A stretch of DNA of 11,726 bases, from NCBI GenBank assembly GCA_031259795.1, contig JAIRLA010000219.1, positions 1 to 11,726 on the forward strand, read 5' to 3'. This document shows, one piece after another, positions 1-7,000 of this stretch; positions within the stretch are counted from its first letter, which is position 1, and every line of letters begins with the position of its first letter. Made by a program: the position numbers and the translations under genes. This DNA comes from Azoarcus sp. (GTDB lineage Bacteria; Pseudomonadota; Gammaproteobacteria; Burkholderiales; Rhodocyclaceae). Below the pieces are notes generated by a model. That model saw only the letters and a program-made list of their open reading frames with translations, did no database searches and was not told the origin of the DNA.

Positions 1-15
1 CCGTTTGGCACGAAG

Positions 16-60
16 CCCTCTCCCGCCCTTCGGGCACCCTCCCCCGCAAGCGGGGGAGGG
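16..60 (+). repeat. GC-rich two-hairpin dispersed repeat, copy 1
   Basis: The element consists of CCCTCTCCC, a small hairpin at 25-35 (GCCC-TTC-GGGC), and a larger hairpin at 37-60 (CCCTCCCCCG paired with CGGGGGAGGG around CAAG). A near-identical element lies in opposite orientation at 162-211. Repeats of this general style are scattered through intergenic DNA of many proteobacteria. The function is unknown; a folded RNA or DNA structure is the only thing the sequence shows. Confidence 0.75.
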
Positions 61-96
61 AAGGTTCATCGCACTAACGACGCTTTGCCTTTTCTG

Positions 97-149
97 CACG
101 GTATGAGCATTCCCCGATCACAACACGGTATGACCGTTCCCCAATCACA
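97..149 (+). repeat. Two tandem copies of a 26-bp unit
   Basis: A 26-base unit at 97-122 beginning CACGGTATGA and ending ATCACA recurs at 124-149, with a one-base spacer (period 27) and 23 of 26 bases identical. It sits between the two inverted GC-rich hairpin repeats. No function is apparent; it could be a local duplication or a small iterated binding site. Confidence 0.7.
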
Positions 150-161
150 GCTGCCAGCCGT

Positions 162-211
162 CCCCTCCCCCGCTTGGCGGGGGAGGGTGCCCCGTCAGGG
201 GCGGGAGAGGG
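162..211 (-). repeat. GC-rich two-hairpin dispersed repeat, copy 2 (inverted)
   Basis: This is the reverse complement of the element at 16-60 with small differences in the loops. Its large hairpin has a perfect 11-bp stem (163-173 with 177-187, loop TTG), followed by a 5-bp stem hairpin at 189-202 (GCCCC-GTCA-GGGGC). Together with copy 1 it could form a ~200-bp cruciform or a paired transcript. Confidence 0.75.
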
Positions 212-218
212 TTTCCAT

Positions 219-271
219 CCATACGGAGCGCAGCGACGCTGTTTTCTTTGCGGTGGGGCGTGGACAGGCGT
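219..271 (+). repeat. Composite dispersed repeat, 3' half only
   Basis: A 53-bp stretch from CCATACGGAGCG to GGACAGGCGT recurs at 329-381 with only two mismatches (positions 240/350 and 242/352). It corresponds to the second half of the ~94-bp composite unit at 288-381. The first half (the GTCATTGCGAG palindrome-like module) is missing, so this is a truncated copy or an independently moving submodule. Confidence 0.8.
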
Positions 272-287
272 CCTGTTGGGAGAACTC

Positions 288-381
288 GTCATTGCGAGGA
301 GCGAAGCGACGCGGCAATCCAGTTCGTTCCATACGGAGCGCAGCGACGCCGATTTCTTTGCGGTGGGGCGTGGACAGGCGT
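288..381 (+). repeat. Composite dispersed repeat, full ~94-bp copy
   Basis: Module A (288-322) runs from GTCATTGCGAGG to GGCAATCCAG and has imperfect dyad symmetry (ATTGC...GCAAT). A TTCGTTCCATACGGAGCG linker and module B, ending GGGGCGTGGACAGGCGT, follow. The full unit recurs in inverted orientation at 3786-3879 (82 of 94 positions identical, ungapped) and partially at 219-271 and 3700-3761. It resembles a REP-like intergenic palindrome element. No transposase (RAYT or other) is present in the window. Confidence 0.8.
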
Positions 382-487
382 TTCGTTCCTTCCTTCCTCC
401 CCTCCCCAGTCGCCAGATTCGCCAGTAGCCGTTACCATGGCAAGCCTTGTTTTTGGCCCGGCATTCCTGACCGGGCGCGATCATTCG

Positions 488-505
488 ATGAAGGAAATCC
501 CTTGA
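488..505 (+). promoter_or_regulatory. Ribosome binding site deciding the iorA TTG start, inside a 5-codon leader ORF
   Basis: AAGGA at 491-495 lies 6 bases before TTG at 502, a good Shine-Dalgarno spacing. The same stretch also reads as a minimal ORF (ATG at 488, MKEIP, stop TGA at 503-505) whose stop overlaps the TTG start. The ATG at 488 has no Shine-Dalgarno of its own, so the minigene may be accidental. The site mainly supports TTG 502 as the iorA start over ATG 553. Confidence 0.5.
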
Positions 506-2355
506 ACGCCAGAGCGCCTTTCACCCCGCCCCCGTCCGCCTCCCGCCTCCTGATGTCCGGCAATGAAGCCATCGCCCGCGCCGTGTGGGACGCGGGCGTG
601 CGCGTGGCCGCCGCGTACCCGGGCACGCCCGCCACGGAAATCCTGGAAAACGTCGCCCGTTATCCCGATCTCTACGCCGAATGGTCGGTGAATGAAAAAG
701 TCTCGCTCGAAGTCGCCATCGGCGCTTCCATCGCCGGGGGACGCGCTTTTTGCGCGATGAAGCATGTCGGCCTGAACGTCGCCGCCGACGCGCTGATGAC
801 GCTGACGCTCACCGGCGTGGTTGGCGGACTCGTGATCGCGGTGGCCGACGACGTGGGCTTTTCTTCTTCGCAAAACGAGCAGGATTCGCGCTTCTGGGGG
901 CGTTTCGCGCATCTGCCCATCCTGGAGCCCGCCGATTCGCAGGAAGCTTACGCCATGACGCGGGAAGCCTTCGCGCTCTCGGAAAAATTCGAGACGCCCG
1001 TCATCCTGCGGCTCACCACCCGCGTCTGCCACGTCAAGTGCCTGGTCACGCCGGGCGAACGCGAGTGCGCGCGCGCCGCCGAGGGCTTCGTCGAGAACCC
1101 GGCGCGCTGGGTGATGGTGCCCGCCCACGCGCAACGGCGCGTGCCCGAAGTGTTCGCGCGCGAAAAAGCCCTGCGCGCGGAATCCGAAGCGAGCGCCCTC
1201 AACCGCCTGGAACCCGGTACGGACAGGCGCGCCGGATTCGTCACCTCCGGCCCCGCCTACATGCACGTGCGCGAAACTTTCCCCGACGCTCCGATCCTGA
1301 AACTCGGCTTTTCCCACCCCGCGCCGCTGGACAAGGTGCGCGCGCTCGCCGCGCAGGTCGACACCCTCATCGTCGTCGAGGAAACCGAGCAACTGCTGGA
1401 AACCGAAATCCGCGCCGCCGGAATCGCCGCGCGCGGCAAGGACATCCTCCCCGCCGCGGGCGAACTGCCGCCGCATGTCCTGAAAAAGCATCTCGCCGCT
1501 CTTTTCCCGGAACTGGACGCCGCGCGCGAAAAACCGCGCTTCGCCATACTGCCGGTCTTTCCGCGCCCGCCCACGATGTGCGTCGCCTGTCCGCACTTGG
1601 GCGTCTACTACACGCTGTCGCAATTGAAGAACGTCACCATCGCCGGCGACATCGGCTGTTACACCCTGGGCGCGGGGCATCCCTGGAACGCGCTCGACAC
1701 CACCATCTGCATGGGGGCCTCGATGGGCATGGCGCTCGGACTGGATAAAGGCCGCGGCCCGGACGACGAAAAGAAAAGGATCATCGCCGTGATCGGCGAC
1801 TCCACCTTCATGCACATGGGCATGCAAGGCCTGCTCGACATCGCCTACAACCGCGGCAACGTCACCGTCCTCTTGCTCGACAACCGCACCGTCGGCATGA
1901 CCGGCGGGCAGGACAACCCGGCCAGCGGGCGCGACATCCACGGCGAGGAAGCGCCGCGCGTCGACTTCGCCCGCCTCGTGGAAGCGCTGGGCATCGCCCG
2001 CGAGCACATCCGCGTGGTCGACCCCTACGTGCTGCCGGCGCTCTTCAAGGCGGTGCGCGAAGAGACGAAATACGACGGCCCTTCCGTCATCATCACCAAC
2101 CGCCCCTGCGTGCTGATCGACGAATACGAAAAGCAGCCGTCCTACGAAGTCAATGAAGCCGCCTGTACCGGCTGCGGCAACTGCGTCGAAATCGGCTGTC
2201 CGGCCATCCACGTCACCCGGCGCGAAAAGGCGGTCAAACCTTCCGGCAAGGAAGTGGAACTCGCCTTCACCCGCATCGAAACCGCCGCCTGCACGGGATG
2301 CGGGCTGTGCTTGCAGCCCTGTGCGCCCAATGCGATCCGGGCGGCGGAAACATGA
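502..2355 (+). CDS. iorA: Indolepyruvate (2-oxoacid):ferredoxin oxidoreductase, alpha subunit IorA
   Basis: This is the catalytic subunit of a thiamine diphosphate-dependent enzyme that oxidatively decarboxylates aryl pyruvates such as indolepyruvate to the acyl-CoA, passing electrons to ferredoxin; it acts in the cytoplasm. The 617-residue product has the family order. An N-terminal pyrimidine-binding domain carries YPGTP at 39-43. A central domain is followed by Cys360/Cys363 (MCVACPH) and a C-terminal ThDP/Mg domain with GDST at 432-435 and DNRTVGMTGG from 460. Two [4Fe-4S] motifs end the protein: CxxCxxCx4CP (Cys555, 558, 561, 566) and CxxCxxCx3C (Cys597, 600, 603, 607). The TTG start at 502 is chosen for its Shine-Dalgarno and because it keeps the conserved RLLMSGNEAIAR region; ATG 553 is the alternative. 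The frame stays open back to base 85, but that part is repeat DNA. No iorB follows, so the partner must lie elsewhere. Substrate specificity is inferred from the family. Confidence 0.9.
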   Translation: MNARAPFTPPPSASRLLMSGNEAIARAVWDAGVRVAAAYPGTPATEILENVARYPDLYAEWSVNEKVSLEVAIGASIAGGRAFCAMKHVGLNVAADALMTLTLTGVVGGLVIAVADDVGFSSSQNEQDSRFWGRFAHLPILEPADSQEAYAMTREAFALSEKFETPVILRLTTRVCHVKCLVTPGERECARAAEGFVENPARWVMVPAHAQRRVPEVFAREKALRAESEASALNRLEPGTDRRAGFVTSGPAYMHVRETFPDAPILKLGFSHPAPLDKVRALAAQVDTLIVVEETEQLLETEIRAAGIAARGKDILPAAGELPPHVLKKHLAALFPELDAAREKPRFAILPVFPRPPTMCVACPHLGVYYTLSQLKNVTIAGDIGCYTLGAGHPWNALDTTICMGASMGMALGLDKGRGPDDEKKRIIAVIGDSTFMHMGMQGLLDIAYNRGNVTVLLLDNRTVGMTGGQDNPASGRDIHGEEAPRVDFARLVEALGIAREHIRVVDPYVLPALFKAVREETKYDGPSVIITNRPCVLIDEYEKQPSYEVNEAACTGCGNCVEIGCPAIHVTRREKAVKPSGKEVELAFTRIETAACTGCGLCLQPCAPNAIRAAET

Positions 2356-2417
2356 AATACATGGACGAAGCCCGGCGGCGCGATCCGCGCGGATTCCCGG
2401 ACTGGCGCGGCCAGTGA
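2352..2417 (+). CDS. Possible 21-residue small ORF overlapping the iorA stop
   Basis: An ATG at 2352 overlaps the iorA stop codon (ATGA) and opens a 21-residue frame beginning MKYMDEARRR and ending DWRGQ, stopped by TGA at 2415-2417. The ATGA geometry allows translational coupling, and the product is strongly charged. It resembles no family I recognise. It could be a real small protein, the remnant of a longer gene, or chance. It contains a perfect 12-bp palindrome, ATCCGCGCGGAT, at 2383-2394, an alternative reason for sequence constraint here. Confidence 0.2.
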   Translation: MKYMDEARRRDPRGFPDWRGQ

Positions 2418-2436
2418 GCGCCACGATGGAGAAGGC

Positions 2437-3597
2437 ATGAAAAAGCAGATGCCCATCCTTCACGCATGCGCCATCCTCGTCCTGTTCACGCTCTACGGCG
2501 TGCAGCCGATCCAGCCGCTGTTCAAGGAGCAATTCGCCCTTGGCGACCTCCAGGCCGTGATCTTCACCACCGTGACCATGCTTCCCCTCGGCGTGGCGCC
2601 GATTCTCTACGGCTACATCCTGGAGAACTTCCCACTGAAGCGCATGCTGAGAACCTCTCTCTTCCTCCTCGGCATCCTGGAAATCGGCTTCGCGCTCAGC
2701 GACTCATACGCCGTGCTGATCGGAATCCGGGCCGCGCAGGGCCTGTTGATTCCCGCCGCCCTGACCGCCCTGGTCAGCTATGTTTCCATTTCCTCGTCCA
2801 CCGGGAACATGCAGAAGGCCCTCGGCAATTATGTCGGGATAACAATATTGGGCGGCTTCCTGGGACGCCTCCTGTCGGGGATTTCGGCGGAGTTTTTCGG
2901 CTGGCGGCCATTCTTCATGTTGACCGGCGCCGGGCTTATCGTCCTGGCCTTTTCCCTCGCCAAGATCGGCGATGGCGCCAAATCCGGTTTCGGCAAACCG
3001 GCGGCGAGCGAAATCGCCGCCATTCTCGGCATCCGCCACAATGCGCTGATTTGCGCCGCCATCCTGTGCGTGTTTTTCGTCTTCCAGGGCCTGCTCAATT
3101 TCCTGCCATTCGAACTGAAAAACATCGACAGGAACATCGGCGGAGGCAAAACGGGTCTCATGTACGCGGGCTACGTCATCGGAATCATCGCGGCGCTCAA
3201 CGCCACGCGGGTCATCCGCCTCTTCGGAAGCGCGCCGCGGGCAATGGCGGCCGGCATGCTGATCTACATCGCGGGCCTGCAAATATTCCATGTCAAATCG
3301 TTCGTCATCATGTTCCTGTCCATGTCCGTTTTTTGCCTCGGCATGTTCATGGTTCACTCGCTGGCGGCGGGCTATATCAACAAACTGGCGGGCGAACGCA
3401 AAAGCATCACGAACGGGCTATACCTCTCGTTCTATTACATGGGCGGAACGCTCGGCACCTTCCTGCCCGGCATTTTCCATCATCTCTGGGGATGGCATGC
3501 ATTCGTGATCGCCCTGACGTTCGTCCTGCTGTTGGCGCTCGCGTTCATCGCGCTACTGGCGCGCCGCCCCCCGCCGCCGCCGATCGCGCCGCGATAA
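2437..3597 (+). CDS. Major facilitator superfamily (MFS) transporter
   Basis: This is an inner-membrane secondary transporter of 386 residues. About twelve hydrophobic segments can be placed near residues 7-25, 40-61, 71-89, 91-115, 130-149, 155-175, 203-224, 238-257, 266-285, 288-312, 326-348 and 353-375, the normal MFS 6+6 layout with a cytoplasmic loop around 176-202. The loop 2-3 signature is degenerate (GYILENFPLKRML at 59-71, where motif A usually has D and GRR/GRK). GRLLSGISAEFFGWRPFF at 143-160 resembles the segment-5/6 region of YnfM-like exporters. The C-terminus is a short proline run (five prolines from 378). The ATG at 2437 is preceded by GGAGAAGG at 2428-2435. The gene lies 81 bp after iorA on the same strand and may be co-transcribed. 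The substrate cannot be told from sequence; export of a metabolite or drug is a guess. Some AT-rich codons (ATA, TTT, AAT) make its composition slightly unlike that of its neighbours. Confidence 0.85.
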   Translation: MKKQMPILHACAILVLFTLYGVQPIQPLFKEQFALGDLQAVIFTTVTMLPLGVAPILYGYILENFPLKRMLRTSLFLLGILEIGFALSDSYAVLIGIRAAQGLLIPAALTALVSYVSISSSTGNMQKALGNYVGITILGGFLGRLLSGISAEFFGWRPFFMLTGAGLIVLAFSLAKIGDGAKSGFGKPAASEIAAILGIRHNALICAAILCVFFVFQGLLNFLPFELKNIDRNIGGGKTGLMYAGYVIGIIAALNATRVIRLFGSAPRAMAAGMLIYIAGLQIFHVKSFVIMFLSMSVFCLGMFMVHSLAAGYINKLAGERKSITNGLYLSFYYMGGTLGTFLPGIFHHLWGWHAFVIALTFVLLLALAFIALLARRPPPPPIAPR

Positions 3598-3699
3598 TCT
3601 TTCCTCCTTGCGGCGAAAAAGCGCGCCCGTCCGCTCCCCCGCCGCAAAAAACATCGCGGCGCGCCCCACTCCGTCATTGCGAGCGCCCTCCCCTCTTTC

Positions 3700-3761
3700 G
3701 TCATTGCGAGGCGCGCGGCGATGTGGCAATCCAGTTCGTTCCATACGGAGCGAAGCGACGC
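3700..3761 (+). repeat. Composite dispersed repeat, module A plus linker
   Basis: This matches positions 1-62 of the 94-bp unit at 288-381, starting GTCATTGCGAGG and running through GGCAATCCAGTTCGTTCC to GCGAAGCGACGC. Module B is absent. A 14-base fragment of the same start sits just upstream at 3672-3685. With the inverted copy at 3818-3879 (54 of 62 positions complementary) it could form a long hairpin with a 56-bp loop. Confidence 0.8.
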
Positions 3762-3785
3762 GGGATAAGGGGGAGGAGAAGCGGG

Positions 3786-3879
3786 ACGCCTGTCTACGCC
3801 CCGCCGTAAAGAAATCAGCGTCGCTTCGCTCCGGTTGGTTGGAACTGGATTGCCACGTCGCTGCGCTCCTCGCAATGAC
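3786..3879 (-). repeat. Composite dispersed repeat, full copy, inverted
   Basis: Read on the minus strand, this is an ungapped 94-bp match to 288-381 (82 identical positions). It begins GTCATTGCGAGGAGCGCAGC and ends GGGGCGTAGACAGGCGT. It lies opposite in orientation to the copies at 288-381 and 3700-3761, so the iorA/MFS pair is enclosed by inverted copies. Confidence 0.8.
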
Positions 3880-3890
3880 GAGGTTGGGGA

Positions 3891-3963
3891 GGCTTTCGCA
3901 ATGACGAGGCGGGGCGGCTTTTTTCGCAATGGCGAGGTGGAGGGCTTTCGTAATGACGAAGCG
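3891..3963 (+). repeat. Three iterated GGCTTT-CGCAATGACGAGG motifs
   Basis: Units begin at 3891 (GGCTTTCGCAATGACGAGG), 3916 (GGCTTTTTTCGCAATGGCGAGG) and 3943 (GGCTTTCGTAATGACGAAG), spaced 25 and 27 bases apart. Each contains the inverted outer end (CGCAATGACG) of composite-repeat module A. After the last unit, 3960-3980 again reads AGCGCGCGGCGATGTGGC, as in the copy at 3700-3761. The array looks like repeated duplication of a repeat end. Confidence 0.65.
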
Positions 3964-4013
3964 CGCGGCGATGTGGCGATTGGGCGCGGGAACCGGGTCT
4001 TTGCGGGCGAGGA

Positions 4014-4022
4014 TGGTATCAT
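4014..4022 (+). promoter_or_regulatory. Candidate extended -10 promoter for smc
   Basis: TGGTATCAT matches an extended -10 element (TG, one base, then TATCAT, five of six with TATAAT). No good -35 hexamer stands 16-18 bases upstream, but extended -10 promoters often lack one. Transcription would start near 4029-4030, giving an untranslated leader of about 70 bases before TTG 4100. This would exclude the longer smc starts at 3929 and 4013. Confidence 0.35.
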
Positions 4023-4099
4023 GCGCCGCCGTGGGGGCGGTTTTGTTGCTCCGGCCCGCCGTCGCCTTTCATTCATCCACTTGCCCGCTCCGCCCGCCC

Positions 4100-7000
4100 T
4101 TGCGTCTCTCCAAGCTCAAACTCGCCGGTTTCAAGACTTTTGTCGATCCGACCACGGTGCTCATGCCGGGCAACCTCGTCGGCGTGGTCGGGCCGAACGG
4201 CTGCGGCAAGTCGAATATCATCGACGCGGTGCGCTGGGTGCTCGGCGAGACGCGCGCTTCGGCGTTGCGCGGCGAGTCGATGCAGGATGTGATTTTCAAT
4301 GGTTCCACGACGCGCAAGCCGGTGTCGCGCGCCAGTGTGGAGCTGGTGTTCGACAATAATGCCGGGCGCGTCGCCGGACAGTGGTCGCGTTATGCGGAGA
4401 TCGCCGTGCGCCGGGTGCTCGAACGTACCGGCGAGTCGACTTATTACATCAATAATGTGCACGTGCGCCGCCGCGATGTGATCGACCTTTTCCTCGGCAC
4501 CGGGCTGGGGCCGCGCGCTTATGCGATCATCGAACAGGGCATGATTTCGCGCATCATCGAGGCGCGTCCCGAGGAGATACGCGGTTTTCTCGAAGAGGCC
4601 GCCGGGGTGACGCGCTACCGCGAGCGGCGGCGCGAGACCGAGGGCCGCCTGGGCGACGCGCGCGACAATCTCGCCCGCCTCGACGATATCCGCATGGAGT
4701 TGGGCGAGCGCATCGTCCATCTCGAAGTGCAGGCCGCCGCCGCCGAGCGTTATCAGGCGCTCAACGCCGCCCTGACCGAGCGGCAGCAGCTTCTCTGGCT
4801 CATCAAGCGCAACGAGGCGCGCGCCGGGCATGCGCGCGTGCAGGCGGAGCTCAACGCCAGTACCGCGCGCATCGAGGCGGATAACGCGCGTTTGCAGACG
4901 TTGGAGACGGAACTCGAAGGGGCGCGCGCCGGGCATCTCGCCGCTTCCGAGACGGTGCATATCGCGCAGAGCGATCTTTTCGCCGCCAGCGCCGAGGTCT
5001 CGCGGCTGGAGACGGAGTTGCGGCATTTGGGGGAGACGCGGCGGCGGCTGGAAGCGCGTCTGGCCCAACTCGATGTCGATCACGCGCATTGGCAGTCGCG
5101 CCGCGCGGCGCTGGAGGAGGAGCGCGCGCGCTGGGAGGCGCTGGCCGAGAATGCGGCTTTGCGCGCCGGACAGGCCGAGGCGCGTCATGAGGAGATTTGC
5201 GGGCGTCTGCCGGAGCTTGAGTCCGCGCATCGCGCCGCCGAGGCGACGGTGGCGGCGGTGCGGCGCGAATTGGCGGCGACCGAGCAGCAGTTGCGGGTGG
5301 AGGAGGCCAATCGCGCCCATGCCGGGCGGGCGCTCGATGCGTTTGTGCAGCGCCGGGCGCGGCTCGAGGAGGAGCGCGGCGCCATCGCGGGGCCGGAGGC
5401 GGCGTTGATCGCCGAGCGCCAGGCGCGCCTGGAGGCGCTGCGCGAGCGTTGCGAGGCGCTGCAACAGACGTTGTCCGAAGCGCAGGCGCGCCAGCCCGCC
5501 TTGCAGGCGGCGCTCAAGGCGGCGCTGGAGGGCGAGCGCGCGGCGCAGCGTCATCTCACGGAATTGCGCGCGCAGCACAATGCCCTGGCGCAGCTTCAGG
5601 CCGGGGTCGCCGCGCAGGGGGAATTGGGCGATTGGCTCGCCAGCCGCGGGCACGGCGATTTGTTGCCTTTGTGGCACGGGCTGAAGGTCGAGGCGGGCTG
5701 GGAGGCGGCGTTCGAGGCGGTGTTGCGCGAGCGCCTGGCGGCGCTGCGGGCGGAGGAAGGGGGGGCGCTGGCCGCCGATCTTCTCGCCACGCCGCCGCCC
5801 GCGGCGCTGGCGCTGGCGCTGGCGGACGGCGCGGCGGAGGCCATGGCGGCGGGGGTGAATCCTTCTCTGCCCGCCGTGCCCGCGCCGCCCGGCTCGACGC
5901 CGCTGGGCGATCTCGTCCATGCCGATGCGCCGTGGCGGGCCGCGCTCGCCGATTGGCTGCATGGCTGGTTCGCGGTCGAGCGCCTGGAGGAATGGCTCCC
6001 CCGCCGCGCGCAGCTTGCCGCCGGCGTTTGTCTGGTCAGTCCGCGCGGGCAGGTGTTGAGCCGCAATATGTTGACGCATTTCGCGCCCGATAGCCGCACG
6101 CGCGGGGTCATCGAGCGCCAGCGCGAGATCGAGGCGCTGGCGGCGCGCCGCCAGGCGCTCGAAGAGGAAGCGCTCGCCGCCCATGAGGCGTTGCGCGGCG
6201 CGGAAGAGGCCGCCGCGGCGGCGCAGGCGGGCATCGAGACGCTGCGCCGCGATACGCAGGGGGCGCAGGGGGCGCTGCATGGCGAGGAGGTCGAACTGCT
6301 CAAGCTCGTCCAGGCGGCCAGCCGCGCCGGAGAGCAGCGCGCGCGCATCGAGAGTGATCTGGCCGATTTGTCGCGGCAGGAGGAGGGCGAGCGCGAGCGC
6401 CACGCGCGCGCCGAGCGTGAATACGCCCGCGCCGTGGAGCTGGCCGATTTGCAGCGCGGCCAGCTCGATGCCGCCGCCGGGGTGTTGCGCGAGCGCGATG
6501 AGGCCTTGCGCGCCCTGCGCACGCTGGAGCAATCGCTGGAGCGCGAGTTGCAGGAGGCGCATTTTTCGGCGCGCGAGTGCGCCGGCAAGCTCGAAGACAA
6601 CACGCGCAACCTGCAATTGGCGGGCGAGCAGTTGGAGCGCGTCATCAGCGAGCGCGCCGCCCGCGAGGCGGAGTTCGCGGCCACCGACGATCACCGTTGC
6701 CGCGAGTCCTTGCAGGGCGCGCTGGAGATGCGCGCCGGGCGCGAGACGGCGTTGGCCGAGCGGCGCGACGCGCTCGAACAGGCGGCGGCCCTGTTGCGCG
6801 ACACCGAGGAGTTGCGCCAGCGCACCGAGCACGAGGCCGCGCCCTTGCGCGCGCGGGTGGCCGATTTGCGTCTGGAGGCGCAGGCGGCGGAACTGGCGAT
6901 TGCACAGTTCGACGAGCGTCTCGCGGAGGCGGGCGCGGATGAGGCCGCGCTGGCGCCGCTCCTGGCCGATGCGCCGGGCGAGAGCGCCTTGCAGCGCGAG

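Larger units (their letters stand above)
1..501. other. Repeat-filled intergenic region upstream of iorA
   Basis: No credible gene is seen here. Open frames cross the region on both strands, but they are built from repeat copies and their translations resemble no protein family. The left part (16-211) holds an inverted pair of two-hairpin repeats with a short tandem duplication between them. The middle (219-381) holds two copies of a dispersed composite repeat. The right part (382-487) is a pyrimidine-rich stretch followed by a hairpin at 456-476 (stem GCCCGG/CCGGGC, 9-base loop). No T-run follows the hairpin on either strand, so it is not a standard intrinsic terminator. I see no convincing -35/-10 pair for the downstream gene. 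Confidence 0.75.
3598..4099. other. Repeat-filled intergenic region between the MFS gene and smc
   Basis: No credible gene is visible. The stretch holds a 14-base fragment of the composite repeat (3672-3685, CGTCATTGCGAGCG), a two-thirds copy in + orientation, a full copy in - orientation, three iterations of a short GGCTTT-CGCAATGACGAGG motif, and a likely smc promoter near 4014-4022. Just after the MFS stop, GCGGCG (about 3610) and CGCCGC (about 3646) could pair, but the A-run that follows is the wrong polarity for a + strand intrinsic terminator. Confidence 0.75.

Noticed and set aside
16..381. CRISPR array
   Set aside because: Repeats vary in length and orientation, spacing is irregular, and there are no uniform spacers or cas genes.
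456..476. Intrinsic terminator before iorA
   Set aside because: The hairpin is real, but the T-run precedes it on the + strand and no T-run follows on either strand.
85..501. N-terminal extension of iorA (the frame is open from base 85)
   Set aside because: The extension translates dispersed repeats, resembles no protein, and a good ribosome site precedes TTG 502.
174..505. Small proteins with SLRGAKRRGNP- or CEERSDAAIQ-like sequence
   Set aside because: These are translations of the dispersed repeat, seen in several frames and orientations in this window and known as spurious entries in databases.
481..2532. 683-codon open frame antisense to iorA
   Set aside because: It is a shadow frame: Gly/Arg/His/Asp-rich translation opposite a gene with complete catalytic motifs.
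3600..3660. Intrinsic terminator after the MFS gene
   Set aside because: GCGGCG and CGCCGC could pair over a long loop, but the downstream tract is A-rich rather than T-rich.
3929..4099. N-terminal extension of smc, including a signal-peptide-like stretch after ATG 4013
   Set aside because: SMC is cytoplasmic and the family begins at the RLSKLKLAGFKTF segment. The extension runs through repeat DNA and a likely promoter.
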